Of a stretch of 56,185 nt of DNA, positions 46,875-56,185 are shown piece after piece. The stretch's first letter is position 1. Every line of letters starts with the position of its first letter. Under the pieces are notes generated by a model that worked only from the letters and a program-made list of their open reading frames with translations, was not told where the DNA came from and searched no databases. Source of the stretch: an uncultured Pseudomonadota bacterium (GTDB taxonomy: Bacteria; Pseudomonadota; Gammaproteobacteria; Methylococcales; Methylomonadaceae); NCBI GenBank assembly GCA_903928965.1, contig CAIYSZ010000072.1, forward strand, positions 1 to 56,185, given 5' to 3'. A program made the position numbers and the translations under genes.

Positions 46875-48119
46875 TCAGAAAAACCGCTTAAGTACCAAGC
46901 TTCCGTTAGTGCCGCCGAATCCGAAAGAATTAGACATGGCGATATCAATTTTCAGGTCCCGCGCGACATTCGGCACATAATCCAAATCGCATTCCGGATC
47001 CGGATTTTCCAGGTTGATGGTCGGCGGCGCGAGTTGATGCTTGATGGATAGCGCGGTTAGCACGGCTTCAATGCCGCCGGCGGCGCCCAGCAAGTGTCCT
47101 ATCATCGATTTGGTGGAACTGACGGCCACCCGGTAGGCGTGATCGCCCAATGCGGTTTTCATGGCCTGGGTTTCACCGGCGTCTCCCGCTGGCGTGGACG
47201 TGCCGTGAGCATTGATGTAATCGACTTGCTCCGGATTCACGCCGGCGTCGCGCAGGGCGTTGCGCATGCAGCGCGCCGCGCCTTCGCCGCCGGGAGCCGG
47301 CGAGGTAATGTGGTAAGCGTCTCCACTCATGCCGAAACCGATTAATTCGGCGTAAATTTTGGCATTACGCGCCTTGGCGTGCTCCAATTCCTCAAGCACC
47401 ACTACCCCCGCGCCGTCGCTGAGAACAAACCCGTCCCGGTCTCGATCCCATGGCCGGCTGGCTGCTTGCGGCGCGTCATTACGGCGCGACAAGGCTTTGG
47501 CGGCGGCGAAACCGCCCATCGCGGTCGGCGAGGTGGTGCAGCGTTCCGAGCCGCCGGCGATCATGACGTCCGCGTCGCCGTATTTAATCAGCCGCGCCGC
47601 GTCGCCTATATTGTGCGTGCCGGTGGCGCAGGCGGTGACGATGGCGTAATTAGGACCCTTCAAGCCATATTTAATGGAAACATGCCCGGAAATCATATTA
47701 ATGATATTGCCGGGCACAAAAAACGGGGAAATTCTGCGCGGCCCGCTTTGGGCGTAAACCGCATGACATTCTTCGATCCCGGTGACGCCGCCGATGCCGG
47801 CGCCGATGGCCACGCCGATACGTTCAGCGTTTTGCTCGGTCACCTCCAGGCCGGAATCCTCGAATGCCTGGCAACCGGCGGCGATGCCGTAATGCATGAA
47901 CCCGTCCATGCGCTTGGCGTCTTTTTCGGAGATATATTCGCCTATATTGAAATTGCGAATAACGCCGCCGAAGGTGGTGGCAAAACCGGAAATATCAAAA
48001 GAATCAATTGGGCCTATACCGCTACGGCCATTGACGATGCCGTCCCAGGTGCCGGCGACGTTATTTGCCAAAGGCGTAACCGCGCCCAAGCCGGTTATGA
48101 CAACTCGACGTGTACTCAC
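46875..48119 (-). CDS. fabF: 3-oxoacyl-ACP synthase II
   Basis: Condensing enzyme of fatty acid elongation. The catalytic triad is visible as Cys in [13 protein letters not shown], His in [12 protein letters not shown] and His in [13 protein letters not shown]. Length 414 is standard. It lies 107 bp after acpP, as in the common acpP-fabF order. Confidence 0.97.
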   Translation of the reverse strand: MSTRRVVITGLGAVTPLANNVAGTWDGIVNGRSGIGPIDSFDISGFATTFGGVIRNFNIGEYISEKDAKRMDGFMHYGIAAGCQAFEDSGLEVTEQNAERIGVAIGAGIGGVTGIEECHAVYAQSGPRRISPFFVPGNIINMISGHVSIKYGLKGPNYAIVTACATGTHNIGDAARLIKYGDADVMIAGGSERCTTSPTAMGGFAAAKALSRRNDAPQAASRPWDRDRDGFVLSDGAGVVVLEELEHAKARNAKIYAELIGFGMSGDAYHITSPAPGGEGAARCMRNALRDAGVNPEQVDYINAHGTSTPAGDAGETQAMKTALGDHAYRVAVSSTKSMIGHLLGAAGGIEAVLTALSIKHQLAPPTINLENPDPECDLDYVPNVARDLKIDIAMSNSFGFGGTNGSLVLKRFF

Positions 48120-48226
48120 TGCGAACTACCGTAAAAATAAAGAAATGGAGTCTGGTTTGTGTGACAGCTGAATAGCAGGCTGACTCGACCGTCTCAGGCA
48201 ATCCGGCGCCGCCAGCCGATCCGGCT

Positions 48227-48466
48227 TTATTGCAGATTCGCGGTGATGTAATCGATGGCTAATTGAACGGTGGTGATTTTTTCGGCTTCTTCGTCTGGAA
48301 TTTCACATTCAAATTCTTCTTCCAGCGCCATAACGAGTTCGACTGTGTCTAAGGAATCCGCGCCCAAATCGTCCACGAAGGATGCTTCGTTTGCTATTTC
48401 TTCTTTAGAATTAACGCCTAATTGTTCAGCGACAATCTTTTTTACTCGTTCTTCAATAGTACTCAT
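48227..48466 (-). CDS. acpP: Acyl carrier protein
   Basis: 79-residue acidic carrier protein with the phosphopantetheine-bearing Ser in [10 protein letters not shown]. The ATG at 48466 gives the usual [12 protein letters not shown] start; an upstream in-frame reading adds seven residues without support. A GAGG lies about 12 nt before it. fabD and fabG, often next to acpP, are not here. Confidence 0.97.
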   Translation of the reverse strand: MSTIEERVKKIVAEQLGVNSKEEIANEASFVDDLGADSLDTVELVMALEEEFECEIPDEEAEKITTVQLAIDYITANLQ

Positions 48467-48579
48467 AATTTTTTTTCCTCGAACCATGCGGCTGCGTTAC
48501 TCAAGGCGGCCGCCTTCTCTTTTGTTTGTGTAATATTTATGGAATTTCGTCTTGGGCTAAAGGCCTAAGGACTTAAATG

Positions 48580-48609
48580 ATTATACTTGATGTTCTGAAT
48601 AAATCACAA
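48580..48609 (-). promoter_or_regulatory. sigma70 promoter of acpP
   Basis: Minus strand TTGTGA (48609-48604), 18-nt spacer, TATAAT (48585-48580). Transcription would start about 107 nt before the acpP ATG, which fits the strong expression expected for acpP. Confidence 0.65.
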
Positions 48610-48688
48610 CAATCCGCGCGCCGCCGGCTCCTAGAGGCAGGCAAAAAGCCGTCGCGGGGAGCTCCAGGCCGGCGCCGGAGCGCTGAAT

Positions 48689-49627
48689 TTAGATCAATTT
48701 TGAGCTCAAATTTTTCAGAATTTCCTGTAGCGGCACTAAGTTAAGCTTGATGCGAAACAAAACGCCGCGATCCGCCATCAAACCGTAGCACTCGTAAGTG
48801 CGCAGTTGGATATCGGTATGATTCAAGGTATTGTTGGGATGCTCCGGCAGCTGTTTGACCAAGATATGCAATATATCGTTATTTTTCAGTTTCCTGAGCA
48901 AGAAACGGTCAATCGAGATGTCGTGCGAGGTATACACCATCGGGTTGCGTTTAAAGTCCCAGTTTTCCTCGATTTGCGCTTTTTCCAACAAGGCTCCCGA
49001 GGTCAAGCTGCACGGAAAAATTTCCGGATATCGGGCGTAATCGGCCAATTCATCAAAATAGTCTGATTGCTCGGCCAGAGAGCCGGACAAGAAATTTTTG
49101 ACGTTGCCATTGTGTATCCATTTCCGCTTTAGAAAAAATTCGCTGCCGGGCACCTGGCTTTTGTCCGGCAGCGTATCCAGGTCCGGCAAGGCGTCGACGT
49201 CGATGTCGGGCAGAAACAAGGGGTGTTTGGTTTCTTTTTTATAGCCCAATAACACCGTCTTTTCCGGGGTCTTTAACGTCACCCGGTTGGTCAAGATTAA
49301 ATCCGGGATGGTGGTGATCAATGTTTTTTTGATCTCCAGTGAAAATTCTTGACGCGGACGCAAGGCGTTGATAAAGATGATTTGATAATTGCTGAACTGC
49401 AATTGGTTTTCATTGATGATCTGAATTTCATGATGCGCCTCGCGGTACAAACGCATTTGGTATTCGATCAAGGTGTTTAGCTGAAAACCCAGAACAATCG
49501 GCCCCTTGAACGGATTGTGCGTGATTTGCAACCATTTATGCTTGTCATGAAACAAATTAAAGTCGTCCGACGCGTGCCGGGCGACTTCAATATGAATTTG
49601 GTCGAAACTGAAAACTTGCGTCGTCAT
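48689..49627 (-). CDS. Hot-dog-fold-like protein behind acnB, function unknown
   Basis: 312 residues. The N-terminal half resembles MaoC-type hot-dog dehydratases: HIEVARHASDDFNLFHDKHKW followed by NPFKGPIVLGFQLNTL, matching the D-x4-H type catalytic pair and the GxIVxG turn. The second half (about 160-312) could be a further hot-dog repeat (QVPGSEFFLKRKWIHNGNVKNFLSGSLAEQSDYF) but is poorly conserved. Only 3 bp behind acnB, so co-transcribed. Substrate unknown; proximity to acpP may hint at an acyl thioester. Confidence 0.6.
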   Translation of the reverse strand: MTTQVFSFDQIHIEVARHASDDFNLFHDKHKWLQITHNPFKGPIVLGFQLNTLIEYQMRLYREAHHEIQIINENQLQFSNYQIIFINALRPRQEFSLEIKKTLITTIPDLILTNRVTLKTPEKTVLLGYKKETKHPLFLPDIDVDALPDLDTLPDKSQVPGSEFFLKRKWIHNGNVKNFLSGSLAEQSDYFDELADYARYPEIFPCSLTSGALLEKAQIEENWDFKRNPMVYTSHDISIDRFLLRKLKNNDILHILVKQLPEHPNNTLNHTDIQLRTYECYGLMADRGVLFRIKLNLVPLQEILKNLSSKLI

Positions 49628-49630
49628 GCC

Positions 49631-52189
49631 TTAGCCGACCGCCGCCGCCTTTTGCCTGTAATCCTCGATTTGATCGAAATTCAGATAGCGGTAAGTATCG
49701 GCGCTTTGCGCGTCTATGCTTTGCGCGTATTGCCGGTATTCGTCCACGCTGGGAATCCTGCCTAATAGCGAGCATACCGCCGCCAATTCCGCCGAGGCCA
49801 GGTACACTTGCGCGTCGTTGCCCAAACGATTAGGAAAATTGCGGGTGGACGTGGAGACGACTACCGCACCGTCGGCGACCCGCGCCTGATTGCCCATGCA
49901 CAGCGAACAGCCCGGCATCTCGGTGCGGGCGCCGGCCTTGCCGAAAGCGCCGTAATAGCCTTCCTCCACCAGCTGATCTTGATCCATTTTGGTCGGCGGC
50001 GCTACCCATAACCGGGTCGGTAATTGGTTGGCGCTGGCCAATAGCTTGCCGGCGGCGCGGAAATGGCCGATATTGGTCATGCAAGAACCAATGAACACTT
50101 CGTCCACCTTGACGCCGGCTACCTCGGACAGCGGTTTGATATCGTCCGGATCGTTCGGACACGCCAGCAACGGTTCGGTGATTTCGCTTAAATCGATATC
50201 AATGACCGCCGCGTATTCGGCATCCGCGTCGGCGCTCAGCAATTTGGGCTCGGCCAGCCAAGCTTCCATCGCCGCGATGCGGCGGCGCAAGGTGCGCGCA
50301 TCGCCATAACCCTCGCCTATCATCCATTTCAACAGCGTGATGTTTGAATTCAAATATTCCCGGATCGGCGCTTCGTTCAATTTGATAGTGCACCCGGCGG
50401 CGGAGCGTTCGGCGGATGCGTCGGACAACTCGAAAGCCTGTTCCACTTTCAAATCCGGCAAGCCTTCAATTTCCAGGATACGGCCGGAAAAGATGTTTTT
50501 CTTGCCTTGTTTGGCCACGGTCAGCAGCCCGCTTTGAATCGCCGCGTAGGGAATGGCGTTAACCAGATCGCGCAAGGTGACGCCCGGCTGCATTTGACCG
50601 CGGAAACGCACCAAAACCGACTCCGGCATGTCCAAGGGCATGACGCCCGCCGCGGCGGCGAACGCGACCAAGCCGGAGCCGGCCGGAAAGGAAATGCCAA
50701 GCGGAAAGCGGGTATGCGAATCGCCGCCGGTGCCGACTTCGTCCGGCAACAACATGCGGTTCAGCCAGGAATGAATCACCCCGTCGCCCGGCCGCAGGGA
50801 TACCCCGCCGCGGGTGCGGATGAAATCCGGCAAGCTGTGTTGCATGGCGACGTCCACGGGTTTTGGATAGGCCGCCGTATGGCAGAATGATTGCATTACC
50901 AAATCGGCGGAAAAGCCCAGGCAGGCCAAATCCTTTAATTCGTCGCGCGTCATGGGACCCGTGGTGTCTTGCGAACCCACCGTACTCATGCGAGGCTCGC
51001 AATAGGCGCCGGGACGCACACCCGGCAGGCCGCAAGCGCGGCCGACCATTTTTTGCGCCAAGGTAAAGCCCTTGCCGCTGTCGGCCGGCGGGTCAATGCG
51101 GCGGAAGACGTCGGAAGCCGGTAGACCCAGGGCTTGCCGCGCCCGTTCGGTCAAGCCGCGGCCGATAATGAGCGCGATGCGGCCGCCGGCGCGCGCTTCG
51201 TCCAGCAATACCTCGGTTTTCAATGTAAACTCGGCTACTGGCGCGCCGTCCTCGTGGCGGCGGATGACGCCGGCATAAGGAAAAATATCAATCACGTCGC
51301 CGGTGCCGAGCCCGGTGACGTCGCATTCGATGGGCAACGCGCCGGAGTCTTCTAGCGTGTTGAAAAAAATCGGCGCGATTTTGCCGCCTAGGCAAACGCC
51401 GCCGTAGCGTTTATTCGGAATGTGCGGAATATCATCGCCCAAATACCAGAGCAAGGAGTTGGTGGCCGATTTACGCGAAGAGCCGGTGCCAACCACGTCG
51501 CCGACATAAGCCACCGGAAAGCCCTTGGCTTTTAATTCGTTGATCTGCTGTTCGGCATTAGTCACGCCCTCGCGCGGGATTTTTAGCATGGCCTTGGCGT
51601 GCAGCGGAATGTCCGGACGCGACCAAGCGTCTTGCGCCGGGGATAAATCATCGGTGTTGGTTTCGCCGGGCACCTTGAATACGGTAACGGTAATGGTTTC
51701 AGGAACCTGAGGCCGGCGTAAAAACCATTCGGCGTCGGCCCAAGATTGCAAAACCTGCTTGGCGTATGCGTTGCCGGCGGCGGCTTTTTCTTGCACGTCG
51801 TGAAAGGCGTCGAAAATCAGCAGGATTCCGGATAACGCTTCGGCCGCGGCCGCGGCCAAGTCCGGCTTATCCAGCAAGGCAATGAGCGGGGCGACATTAT
51901 AGCCGCCCAACATGGTTCCTAACAGCTCAACCGCCCGCGCCGGAGTTAGCAGCGGCGATACCGCCTCGCCATTGGCGACGGCGGCTAAAAACGCGGCCTT
52001 GACGTAGGCGGCCTCATCCACGCCGGCCGGCACCCTGTCGCTCAACAGCGTCAAGATGAATTCTTCCTCTCCGGCGGGCGGGTGTTGCAATAATTCCACC
52101 AAGGCCGCGGTTTGCGCGGCGTCAAGCGGTTGGGGGGCGACGCCGAGGGCGGCGCGTTCGGCGACATGATTACGGTATTCGGCTAGCAT
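49631..52189 (-). CDS. acnB: Bifunctional aconitate hydratase 2
   Basis: AcnB converts citrate to isocitrate in the TCA cycle and the 2-methylcitrate route. Its order is the B-type: N-terminal helical domain (about 1-160), swivel domain (about 170-370, [23 protein letters not shown]), then the [4Fe-4S] core with cluster Cys in [11 protein letters not shown] and GCSLCMGNQ (near 760-766). Length 852 is normal. AGGAAA lies before the ATG. First of a two-gene operon. Confidence 0.96.
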   Translation of the reverse strand: MLAEYRNHVAERAALGVAPQPLDAAQTAALVELLQHPPAGEEEFILTLLSDRVPAGVDEAAYVKAAFLAAVANGEAVSPLLTPARAVELLGTMLGGYNVAPLIALLDKPDLAAAAAEALSGILLIFDAFHDVQEKAAAGNAYAKQVLQSWADAEWFLRRPQVPETITVTVFKVPGETNTDDLSPAQDAWSRPDIPLHAKAMLKIPREGVTNAEQQINELKAKGFPVAYVGDVVGTGSSRKSATNSLLWYLGDDIPHIPNKRYGGVCLGGKIAPIFFNTLEDSGALPIECDVTGLGTGDVIDIFPYAGVIRRHEDGAPVAEFTLKTEVLLDEARAGGRIALIIGRGLTERARQALGLPASDVFRRIDPPADSGKGFTLAQKMVGRACGLPGVRPGAYCEPRMSTVGSQDTTGPMTRDELKDLACLGFSADLVMQSFCHTAAYPKPVDVAMQHSLPDFIRTRGGVSLRPGDGVIHSWLNRMLLPDEVGTGGDSHTRFPLGISFPAGSGLVAFAAAAGVMPLDMPESVLVRFRGQMQPGVTLRDLVNAIPYAAIQSGLLTVAKQGKKNIFSGRILEIEGLPDLKVEQAFELSDASAERSAAGCTIKLNEAPIREYLNSNITLLKWMIGEGYGDARTLRRRIAAMEAWLAEPKLLSADADAEYAAVIDIDLSEITEPLLACPNDPDDIKPLSEVAGVKVDEVFIGSCMTNIGHFRAAGKLLASANQLPTRLWVAPPTKMDQDQLVEEGYYGAFGKAGARTEMPGCSLCMGNQARVADGAVVVSTSTRNFPNRLGNDAQVYLASAELAAVCSLLGRIPSVDEYRQYAQSIDAQSADTYRYLNFDQIEDYRQKAAAVG

Positions 52190-52554
52190 CGGCTTTCCTA
52201 TAATGTGTGGCGCGGCAAGCGCTGGCGGAGTCTTAGGGCGACCTTGTGGCGGTACGTTTGTATTGTATTCCGTTCGTCAATGGTTTGTATATTGGTTTAG
52301 GAAACGCTGCATTTCTGATTGTAAAACAACAGTAACAGTACTGGATTGGCGCAATTCGGCGCGGCGCGTCCCAAAATATGTATGAAATGACTACCATGCC
52401 AAACTGGGACAATCGCGCTAGCCCATAAAAGGCTGTAAGCGCCGCACCGGTCGATATTGGCGGCCGGATGCGGGTTATGGGGGGACGCTAAGAATACTGC
52501 TCCGTGATATCGAAGTTTGTTCCGGCTAAGAGGTTAAGCAAATGATCGATCCGG
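52190..52554. other. 365-bp gap upstream of acnB
   Basis: No gene recognised on either strand. A minus-strand TTGACG near 52280 could belong to an acnB promoter but lacks a good -10 at the right distance. No repeats or strong hairpins were noticed. Confidence 0.4.
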
Positions 52555-53607
52555 CTAGCGTAGGCTTCCAGCCAGATTGCGCGCCTGCCGCAAACCGTTA
52601 CGCAAATTTTGCTTCCATGACCGTTTGTCATGAATCATGCGAAAGGATAAGGTGATATCAGCCCTCAGCAAATCCTTATATTGACTTAGGGAGCGCGACG
52701 GTGCGACGCTAAAGTCGGCGAATTTTATGCCCGGAGTTGAACCGAGAATTTCTTGCCCGGTAAACCAATACAAGGATGACAACACCTTGTTTCCCTTTAG
52801 ATTTTGATCGTAGCCCGCCATCCAAAAGTACACGGTATGGTCCGCGCGGCTGATAATGGCCAATAACACGGCGGCGTATTCGGAGGCGTCGTTTTTAGCG
52901 ACGAACAATCCGCAGGCGTCGATATCCTGCATCCACAGCAAGCGCCGTTCAAGGTTTTTCACCCAATCTTCGCCCAGGCCGATGTCATGTCTGTGTTGCA
53001 TGGTTGAACGGTAAATCGTTAAAAATTGTTCAAATGATTGTTTGTCTATCCGCTCCCGGCTGAATTGGAATGATTCCAAGCCACGGCGAATTTCGCGCCG
53101 TTTTTCATTGTCAAGGCTAGCTAGCAAGGCGTCCGGATCGCTCAAATTCCACCTATATTGGTAAACCGGCGCAATGCTCCAACCGGCGTAGATAAATTCG
53201 CGCGGATCGGTAAACGCCGGATGGCATTCCACCACAATGGAGTCGTAACGAGCACCGGCATACGCCGCGAATTGAGATAACACTTGGTTGCGTACCATGG
53301 TCTTACGCGGGTCTTCGCTTAAGGCCTGATTCAGTAACGGACCGCTATAACGCAATCCGTAACCGCCGTTGGAGATGCGCAGCTTCCATAAGCGCAACTC
53401 TTGGTACGGAATTGCCCAGCCCGCGATCAGTTTACGGTCCTTGCCCAAATAACCAATTCGTTCGACTTGTAGAGGGCTGTTCAGGGTGGACGCCAGCATT
53501 GGCAGCCAGGCGCTAAGCATGAATTCACTGCCTTGCGGCGAAGAAAGCACCAGTTCATCCCACAAGGCATCCTGAGAGGCGTCAAGTACAATCAAATTTT
53601 GGGGCAT
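52555..53607 (-). CDS. FemAB-like N-acyltransferase, copy 1
   Basis: 350-residue protein of the GNAT-like Acetyltransf_6/FemAB group, recognised from EKRREIRRGLESFQFSRERID, FLTIYRSTMQHRHDIGLGEDWVK and YFWMAGYDQNLKGNKVLSSLYWF. Such enzymes add amino acids or acyl groups to amines in polysaccharide or lipid synthesis; the real substrate is unknown. It is a clear paralogue of the next gene upstream (conserved DALWDELV, RNQVL, DPREFIY). The start is reached through a 19-bp duplicated leader. Confidence 0.7.
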   Translation of the reverse strand: MPQNLIVLDASQDALWDELVLSSPQGSEFMLSAWLPMLASTLNSPLQVERIGYLGKDRKLIAGWAIPYQELRLWKLRISNGGYGLRYSGPLLNQALSEDPRKTMVRNQVLSQFAAYAGARYDSIVVECHPAFTDPREFIYAGWSIAPVYQYRWNLSDPDALLASLDNEKRREIRRGLESFQFSRERIDKQSFEQFLTIYRSTMQHRHDIGLGEDWVKNLERRLLWMQDIDACGLFVAKNDASEYAAVLLAIISRADHTVYFWMAGYDQNLKGNKVLSSLYWFTGQEILGSTPGIKFADFSVAPSRSLSQYKDLLRADITLSFRMIHDKRSWKQNLRNGLRQARNLAGSLR

Positions 53608-53611
53608 CGTA

Positions 53612-53649
53612 GGTCTCTTTGTTTTATATTGGTCTCTTTGTTTTATATT
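53612..53649. repeat. Perfect 19-bp tandem repeat in the leader of the copy 1 gene
   Basis: GGTCTCTTTGTTTTATATT is repeated exactly at 53612-53630 and 53631-53649, and TTTTATATT recurs at 53655-53663. On the minus strand each unit carries AAAGAGACC; the one nearest the gene is its probable ribosome site. Confidence 0.85.
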
Positions 53650-53676
53650 CCGGGTTTTATATTCCGGCCGACTCCG

Positions 53677-54756
53677 TCAGGCTTTTGATTGTAATTTCGC
53701 CTTTAATGACCGTATCGTCTGCTTCGCGTTCCGTAAGGCATGCCAGGCAAACGCCTTGGAGGAAGGTTTATTTTTGATCAACCTAAAGGTCAGGACCGAG
53801 TCGGCGCCGAGCAAGTCCTTGAAGTGACTTAGGGAACGCATGGGAGACGTACCTAGATTGGCGAATTTAACGCGGCTGTCTGAAAGGCGAATGTCCTTGG
53901 CCGCGTACCAATAAAGAGAAGGCACGATGCGGCTGTCTCGTTGGTTTTGATCGGATCCCACCATCCAAAAATAGGCGGTTTCGTCTTCGGGGCTGATGAT
54001 GACCACCAGAGAGGCTATCGTTTGGCTGTCTTGGCTTTTGGCGGTATACAGCCGGCAACCGGCTTGGTCTTGCATCCAAAGCAGCCTAGGCTCGAGTTCT
54101 TTAACCCAATCGTCGTTTAAAAACACGCCATGTCTTAGGCGCATGGTTTCAAGATAGAGCGCGGTAAAGGCGGCATAGGTGTCCGGCCCGATGGTTTCGT
54201 GCGCGAATTGGTAGGTTTCCAAGCCGCGCCGGATTTCTCGTCTTTTTTCACTTTCCAATTTGGAAAATGTCGCATCCAGATCGCTCAAATCCCAGGCATG
54301 GTAGTATTCCAGAACTACGTTCCAATTTTGGTAAATAAATTCGCGCGGATCGGTAAATTCGGGGTGACAGTCCGAGACAATGAAATCATAACGTTCGGCG
54401 GCATGGCTGGAAAATAACGCCAGCACCTGATTGCGTCTCATGATTTTACGCGGATTGCGCGTTAAATCCTGATTCAGCATCGGGCCGCTATAACGCAAAC
54501 CATAACCGTAGGAAAGTCTTAGCTTGAAGCCGGATTTATAATGGAACGGAATGGCCCAGCCGGCCTCCAGTTTTTGGTCCTTGCCGAAAATTCCGAACCG
54601 GTCGATGCATAACTGAGATTGGCTAGTGGTTTGCATCATTTGTAGCCACTGACTGCGCATGAAAACACTGCCTTGCGGGGAAGCAGCGACCAATTCGTCC
54701 CAAAGGGCGTCATGGGCGGCATCGAGAGAGACTAGATTGTCAGGATTTAGGGTCAT
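53677..54756 (-). CDS. FemAB-like N-acyltransferase, copy 2
   Basis: 359 residues from the ATG at 54756, which matches the start of the paralogue (both have LD.A.DALWDELV). An in-frame TTG at 54816 would add 20 residues with a hydrophobic WFIYFLFRIF, but neither start has a good ribosome site. Same family as copy 1: EKRREIRRGLETYQFAHETI, LYLETMRLRHGVF, YFWMVGSDQNQRDSR. The two copies are adjacent, same strand, evidently by old tandem duplication. Confidence 0.7.
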   Translation of the reverse strand: MTLNPDNLVSLDAAHDALWDELVAASPQGSVFMRSQWLQMMQTTSQSQLCIDRFGIFGKDQKLEAGWAIPFHYKSGFKLRLSYGYGLRYSGPMLNQDLTRNPRKIMRRNQVLALFSSHAAERYDFIVSDCHPEFTDPREFIYQNWNVVLEYYHAWDLSDLDATFSKLESEKRREIRRGLETYQFAHETIGPDTYAAFTALYLETMRLRHGVFLNDDWVKELEPRLLWMQDQAGCRLYTAKSQDSQTIASLVVIISPEDETAYFWMVGSDQNQRDSRIVPSLYWYAAKDIRLSDSRVKFANLGTSPMRSLSHFKDLLGADSVLTFRLIKNKPSSKAFAWHALRNAKQTIRSLKAKLQSKA

Positions 54757-55170
54757 GAATATGCGAAACAAAAAATATATAAACCACCGGCTTTTAAAAA
54801 TCAGGCTATCCGTCAAAGCAGGGACAAACCTTGATGGCTAAGCCAACTACTCAGTTTTGGCAATCGCCCCCGGTAGTCAAGGCCGGTATTGCGCTAACCG
54901 CCTATAGCGCCGCTAGCGCAATGGTCTCCGCTTAAGTTTAGTAGTCAAAATTCTTTTGGCCGGATAATAATTTAACCACTTTAGGTATGAACCGTATGCG
55001 GCTACGGAGGCGCTAAAATTCCGCGGATACAGGGTATTTTAACTTAAATCCTGTTTGCGGATAGCCTGCTTCGTCAATTTCCAGTCAACAATCCTGTCTG
55101 TTTGATTTTTAAGCTTTTTTTCTGTCATGCAATTCATCGCCATGCCGTGCGGGAAAAGCAATTTCGTATT
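54757..55170. other. 414-bp gap with one large inverted repeat
   Basis: No gene recognised. It contains ATTGCGCTA (54888-54896) and its complement TAGCGCAAT (54914-54922) with a 17-nt spacer that can pair further inside. The rest, up to the helicase remnant, shows nothing notable. Confidence 0.45.
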
Positions 55171-55919
55171 TCAATTCCTAACATTTAAGTCATCAATAAA
55201 TTCAGAAGGGCTATTGCCGCTGCTTACTAATAAATGATCCCTGGCTCGGGTGCAGGCGACATACAATAAATGCCGTTCGGTCTCATAAACTTCCTCTAAA
55301 TCCGCCTCATCCGCCACAGTCTCGATTCGTTGTTATGAAGGAATAATCTCGTCATCACAGGCCATCACTACGACAGCCCTAAATTCCAAACCTTTTGCCA
55401 AATGCATACTGCAAATGGCGGCGTAGCCGTTGATTGTTTCAACATGTTGATCCAAAACCTTATATTGCAAAGAGGCTGCCGAAACTGCCGCGATTGCTCT
55501 ATCTAATTCTGTCGCCGAACGCACAAATACCCCGATTTCATGTGGCTTAATGCCGGCTTTGCCAAGCTCAATTAACCACTCGGCGACAGCAGTGATTTCA
55601 GCCGCGGGTGTTTTCAATTTTAGGACAGTAGGCTGTGGACCATTAAACACTGAGATAGTCCCGCGTCTGTCTTCAACATTGCCATCGACATCCGCAATTT
55701 CCGGCCCCAACAATTGATCGGCCTGTTTGCGGATTTGGTGTGAAGTGCGATAATTGACCAGAAGTTCTTGTCCTTGGCTTTGTCGAGTTTATGAAAACTG
55801 AAGCCCGGATTTGCTGGATTAATTTGCAGATCGAAAGCTGCGGTTTTCACGGATTTTTGTTCCTCGCCGGTGAGTTTGGCCAAGCTGTCGGTGAAGGTGT
55901 CGGCTATGCGGAAATTCAT
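55171..55919 (-). pseudogene. UvrD-type helicase pseudogene
   Basis: The start MNFRIADTFTDSLAKLTGEE through KDKNFWS (about 55 residues) is the N-terminal RelE-like leader of a UvrD/Rep-type helicase family. At about 55755 it jumps to the helicase C-terminal part in another frame (VNYRTSHQIRKQADQLLGPE onward), so the whole motor core is deleted with a frameshift. Later, an in-frame TAA at 55333-55335 interrupts DDEIIPS-QRIETVADEADLEE; reading on gives ERHLLYVACTRARDHLLVSSG to a stop at 55171. Two independent lesions show it is dead. Confidence 0.85.
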
Positions 55920-56127
55920 AATAATCCAGGCACTTTTTCAATCACTCATTTTATAAACTTGTCGGAATAAAACCTTTTCGTCCATGATCTGCACCTGTAA
56001 AGCAAATGATATTAGCTCTGTACACGACAAAACCTAAACAAGGCGGAAAGAAGGTTGCCTAAGTTTATGACTTGAAAGTCCATCGCTAATCTGTTTCACT
56101 CTCTAGTGACCAAACAAGGGGGTGAAC

Positions 56128-56185
56128 ATGGAATTAAGCGATGGACTGAGAGCGATTTTAAAAGACCATGTGTCTTGGAGCAAGC
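56128..56185 (+). CDS. 5' end of a probable transposase gene
   Basis: ATG with AGGGGGTG upstream, coding MELSDGLRAILKDHVSWSK before the window ends. This start resembles IS4-type transposases. Only 19 codons are visible, so the call is weak. Inverted terminal repeats could not be identified in the 200 bp upstream. A mobile element here would suit the adjacent helicase wreck. Confidence 0.45.
   Translation, partial: MELSDGLRAILKDHVSWSK

Noticed and set aside
47379..48134. Plus-strand open frame antisense to fabF (251 codons)
   Set aside because: Fully covered by fabF, with no ribosome site and low-complexity composition.

Overview
The window looks like chromosomal DNA of a gammaproteobacterium, most plausibly an aerobic diazotroph of the Methylococcales (methanotroph) type. 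The reasons are the gammaproteobacterial gene orders (mlaFEDB-murA-hisGDC, kdsD-kdsC-lptCAB-rpoN-hpf-rapZ, fabF-pabC-mltG-tmk-holB-tatD, minCDE, sspAB behind petABC), a free-standing FchA-type methenyl-H4folate cyclohydrolase, a nifB-centred gene set, BluB, and dispersed intergenic repeats of a kind I associate with that group. The taxonomic call is inference, because no rRNA gene is present.

Layout. 1-300: three minus-strand tRNA genes (Pro, Arg, His in order of transcription) behind a good sigma70 promoter. 538-8430: fchA-cysS (minus), ppiB-lpxH (plus), sspB, sspA and the cytochrome bc1 operon petABC (minus). 8583-15389: mlaF-mlaE-mlaD-mlaB-murA-hisG-hisD-hisC on the minus strand, without mlaC or ibaG at the usual places. 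15872-24124: a small winged-helix gene, minCDE, then kdsD-kdsC-lptC-lptA-lptB-rpoN-hpf-rapZ, without ptsN. 24229-27857: a TetR/GST divergent pair with visible operators, bluB, a nitroreductase and an NlpC/P60 lipoprotein.

28000-36070 is the accessory part. It holds a small membrane protein gene behind an attenuator-like leader, a membrane c-type cytochrome gene flanked by copies of one intergenic repeat in inverted orientation, and a nitrogen-fixation block: nifB-fdxN-nifO-flavodiiron protein under a sigma54 promoter with two NifA-type upstream sites, then two [2Fe-2S] ferredoxins and nifQ. A decayed HigB toxin with an intact HigA follows. rpoN, the sigma factor needed by the nifB promoter, lies about 15 kb away in the same window.

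36115-52189: an EVE-domain protein, galU, a second Mce-type lipid transport operon (STAS-MlaE fusion, ATPase, MCE protein, PqiC-like lipoprotein), rlmG, tatD-holB-tmk-mltG-pabC-fabF-acpP, a hot-dog-like protein and acnB, all minus strand after 36693. Between rlmG and tatD a plus-strand -10 element, three 15-bp direct repeats and a strong plus-strand terminator mark a candidate small RNA. 52555-56185: two tandem FemAB-like N-acyltransferase genes, a UvrD-type helicase pseudogene (internal deletion with frameshift, then a nonsense codon) and the start of a probable transposase gene running off the edge.

The most interesting material is intergenic: (1) the candidate small RNA near 42386-42548; (2) the three-copy repeat around the cytochrome gene, with a structured loop conserved in the tandem pair; (3) the direct-repeat arrays upstream of mlaF; (4) the attenuator-like leader at 28120-28170. 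The clearest coding oddity is an in-frame 35-residue tandem duplication inside CysS.
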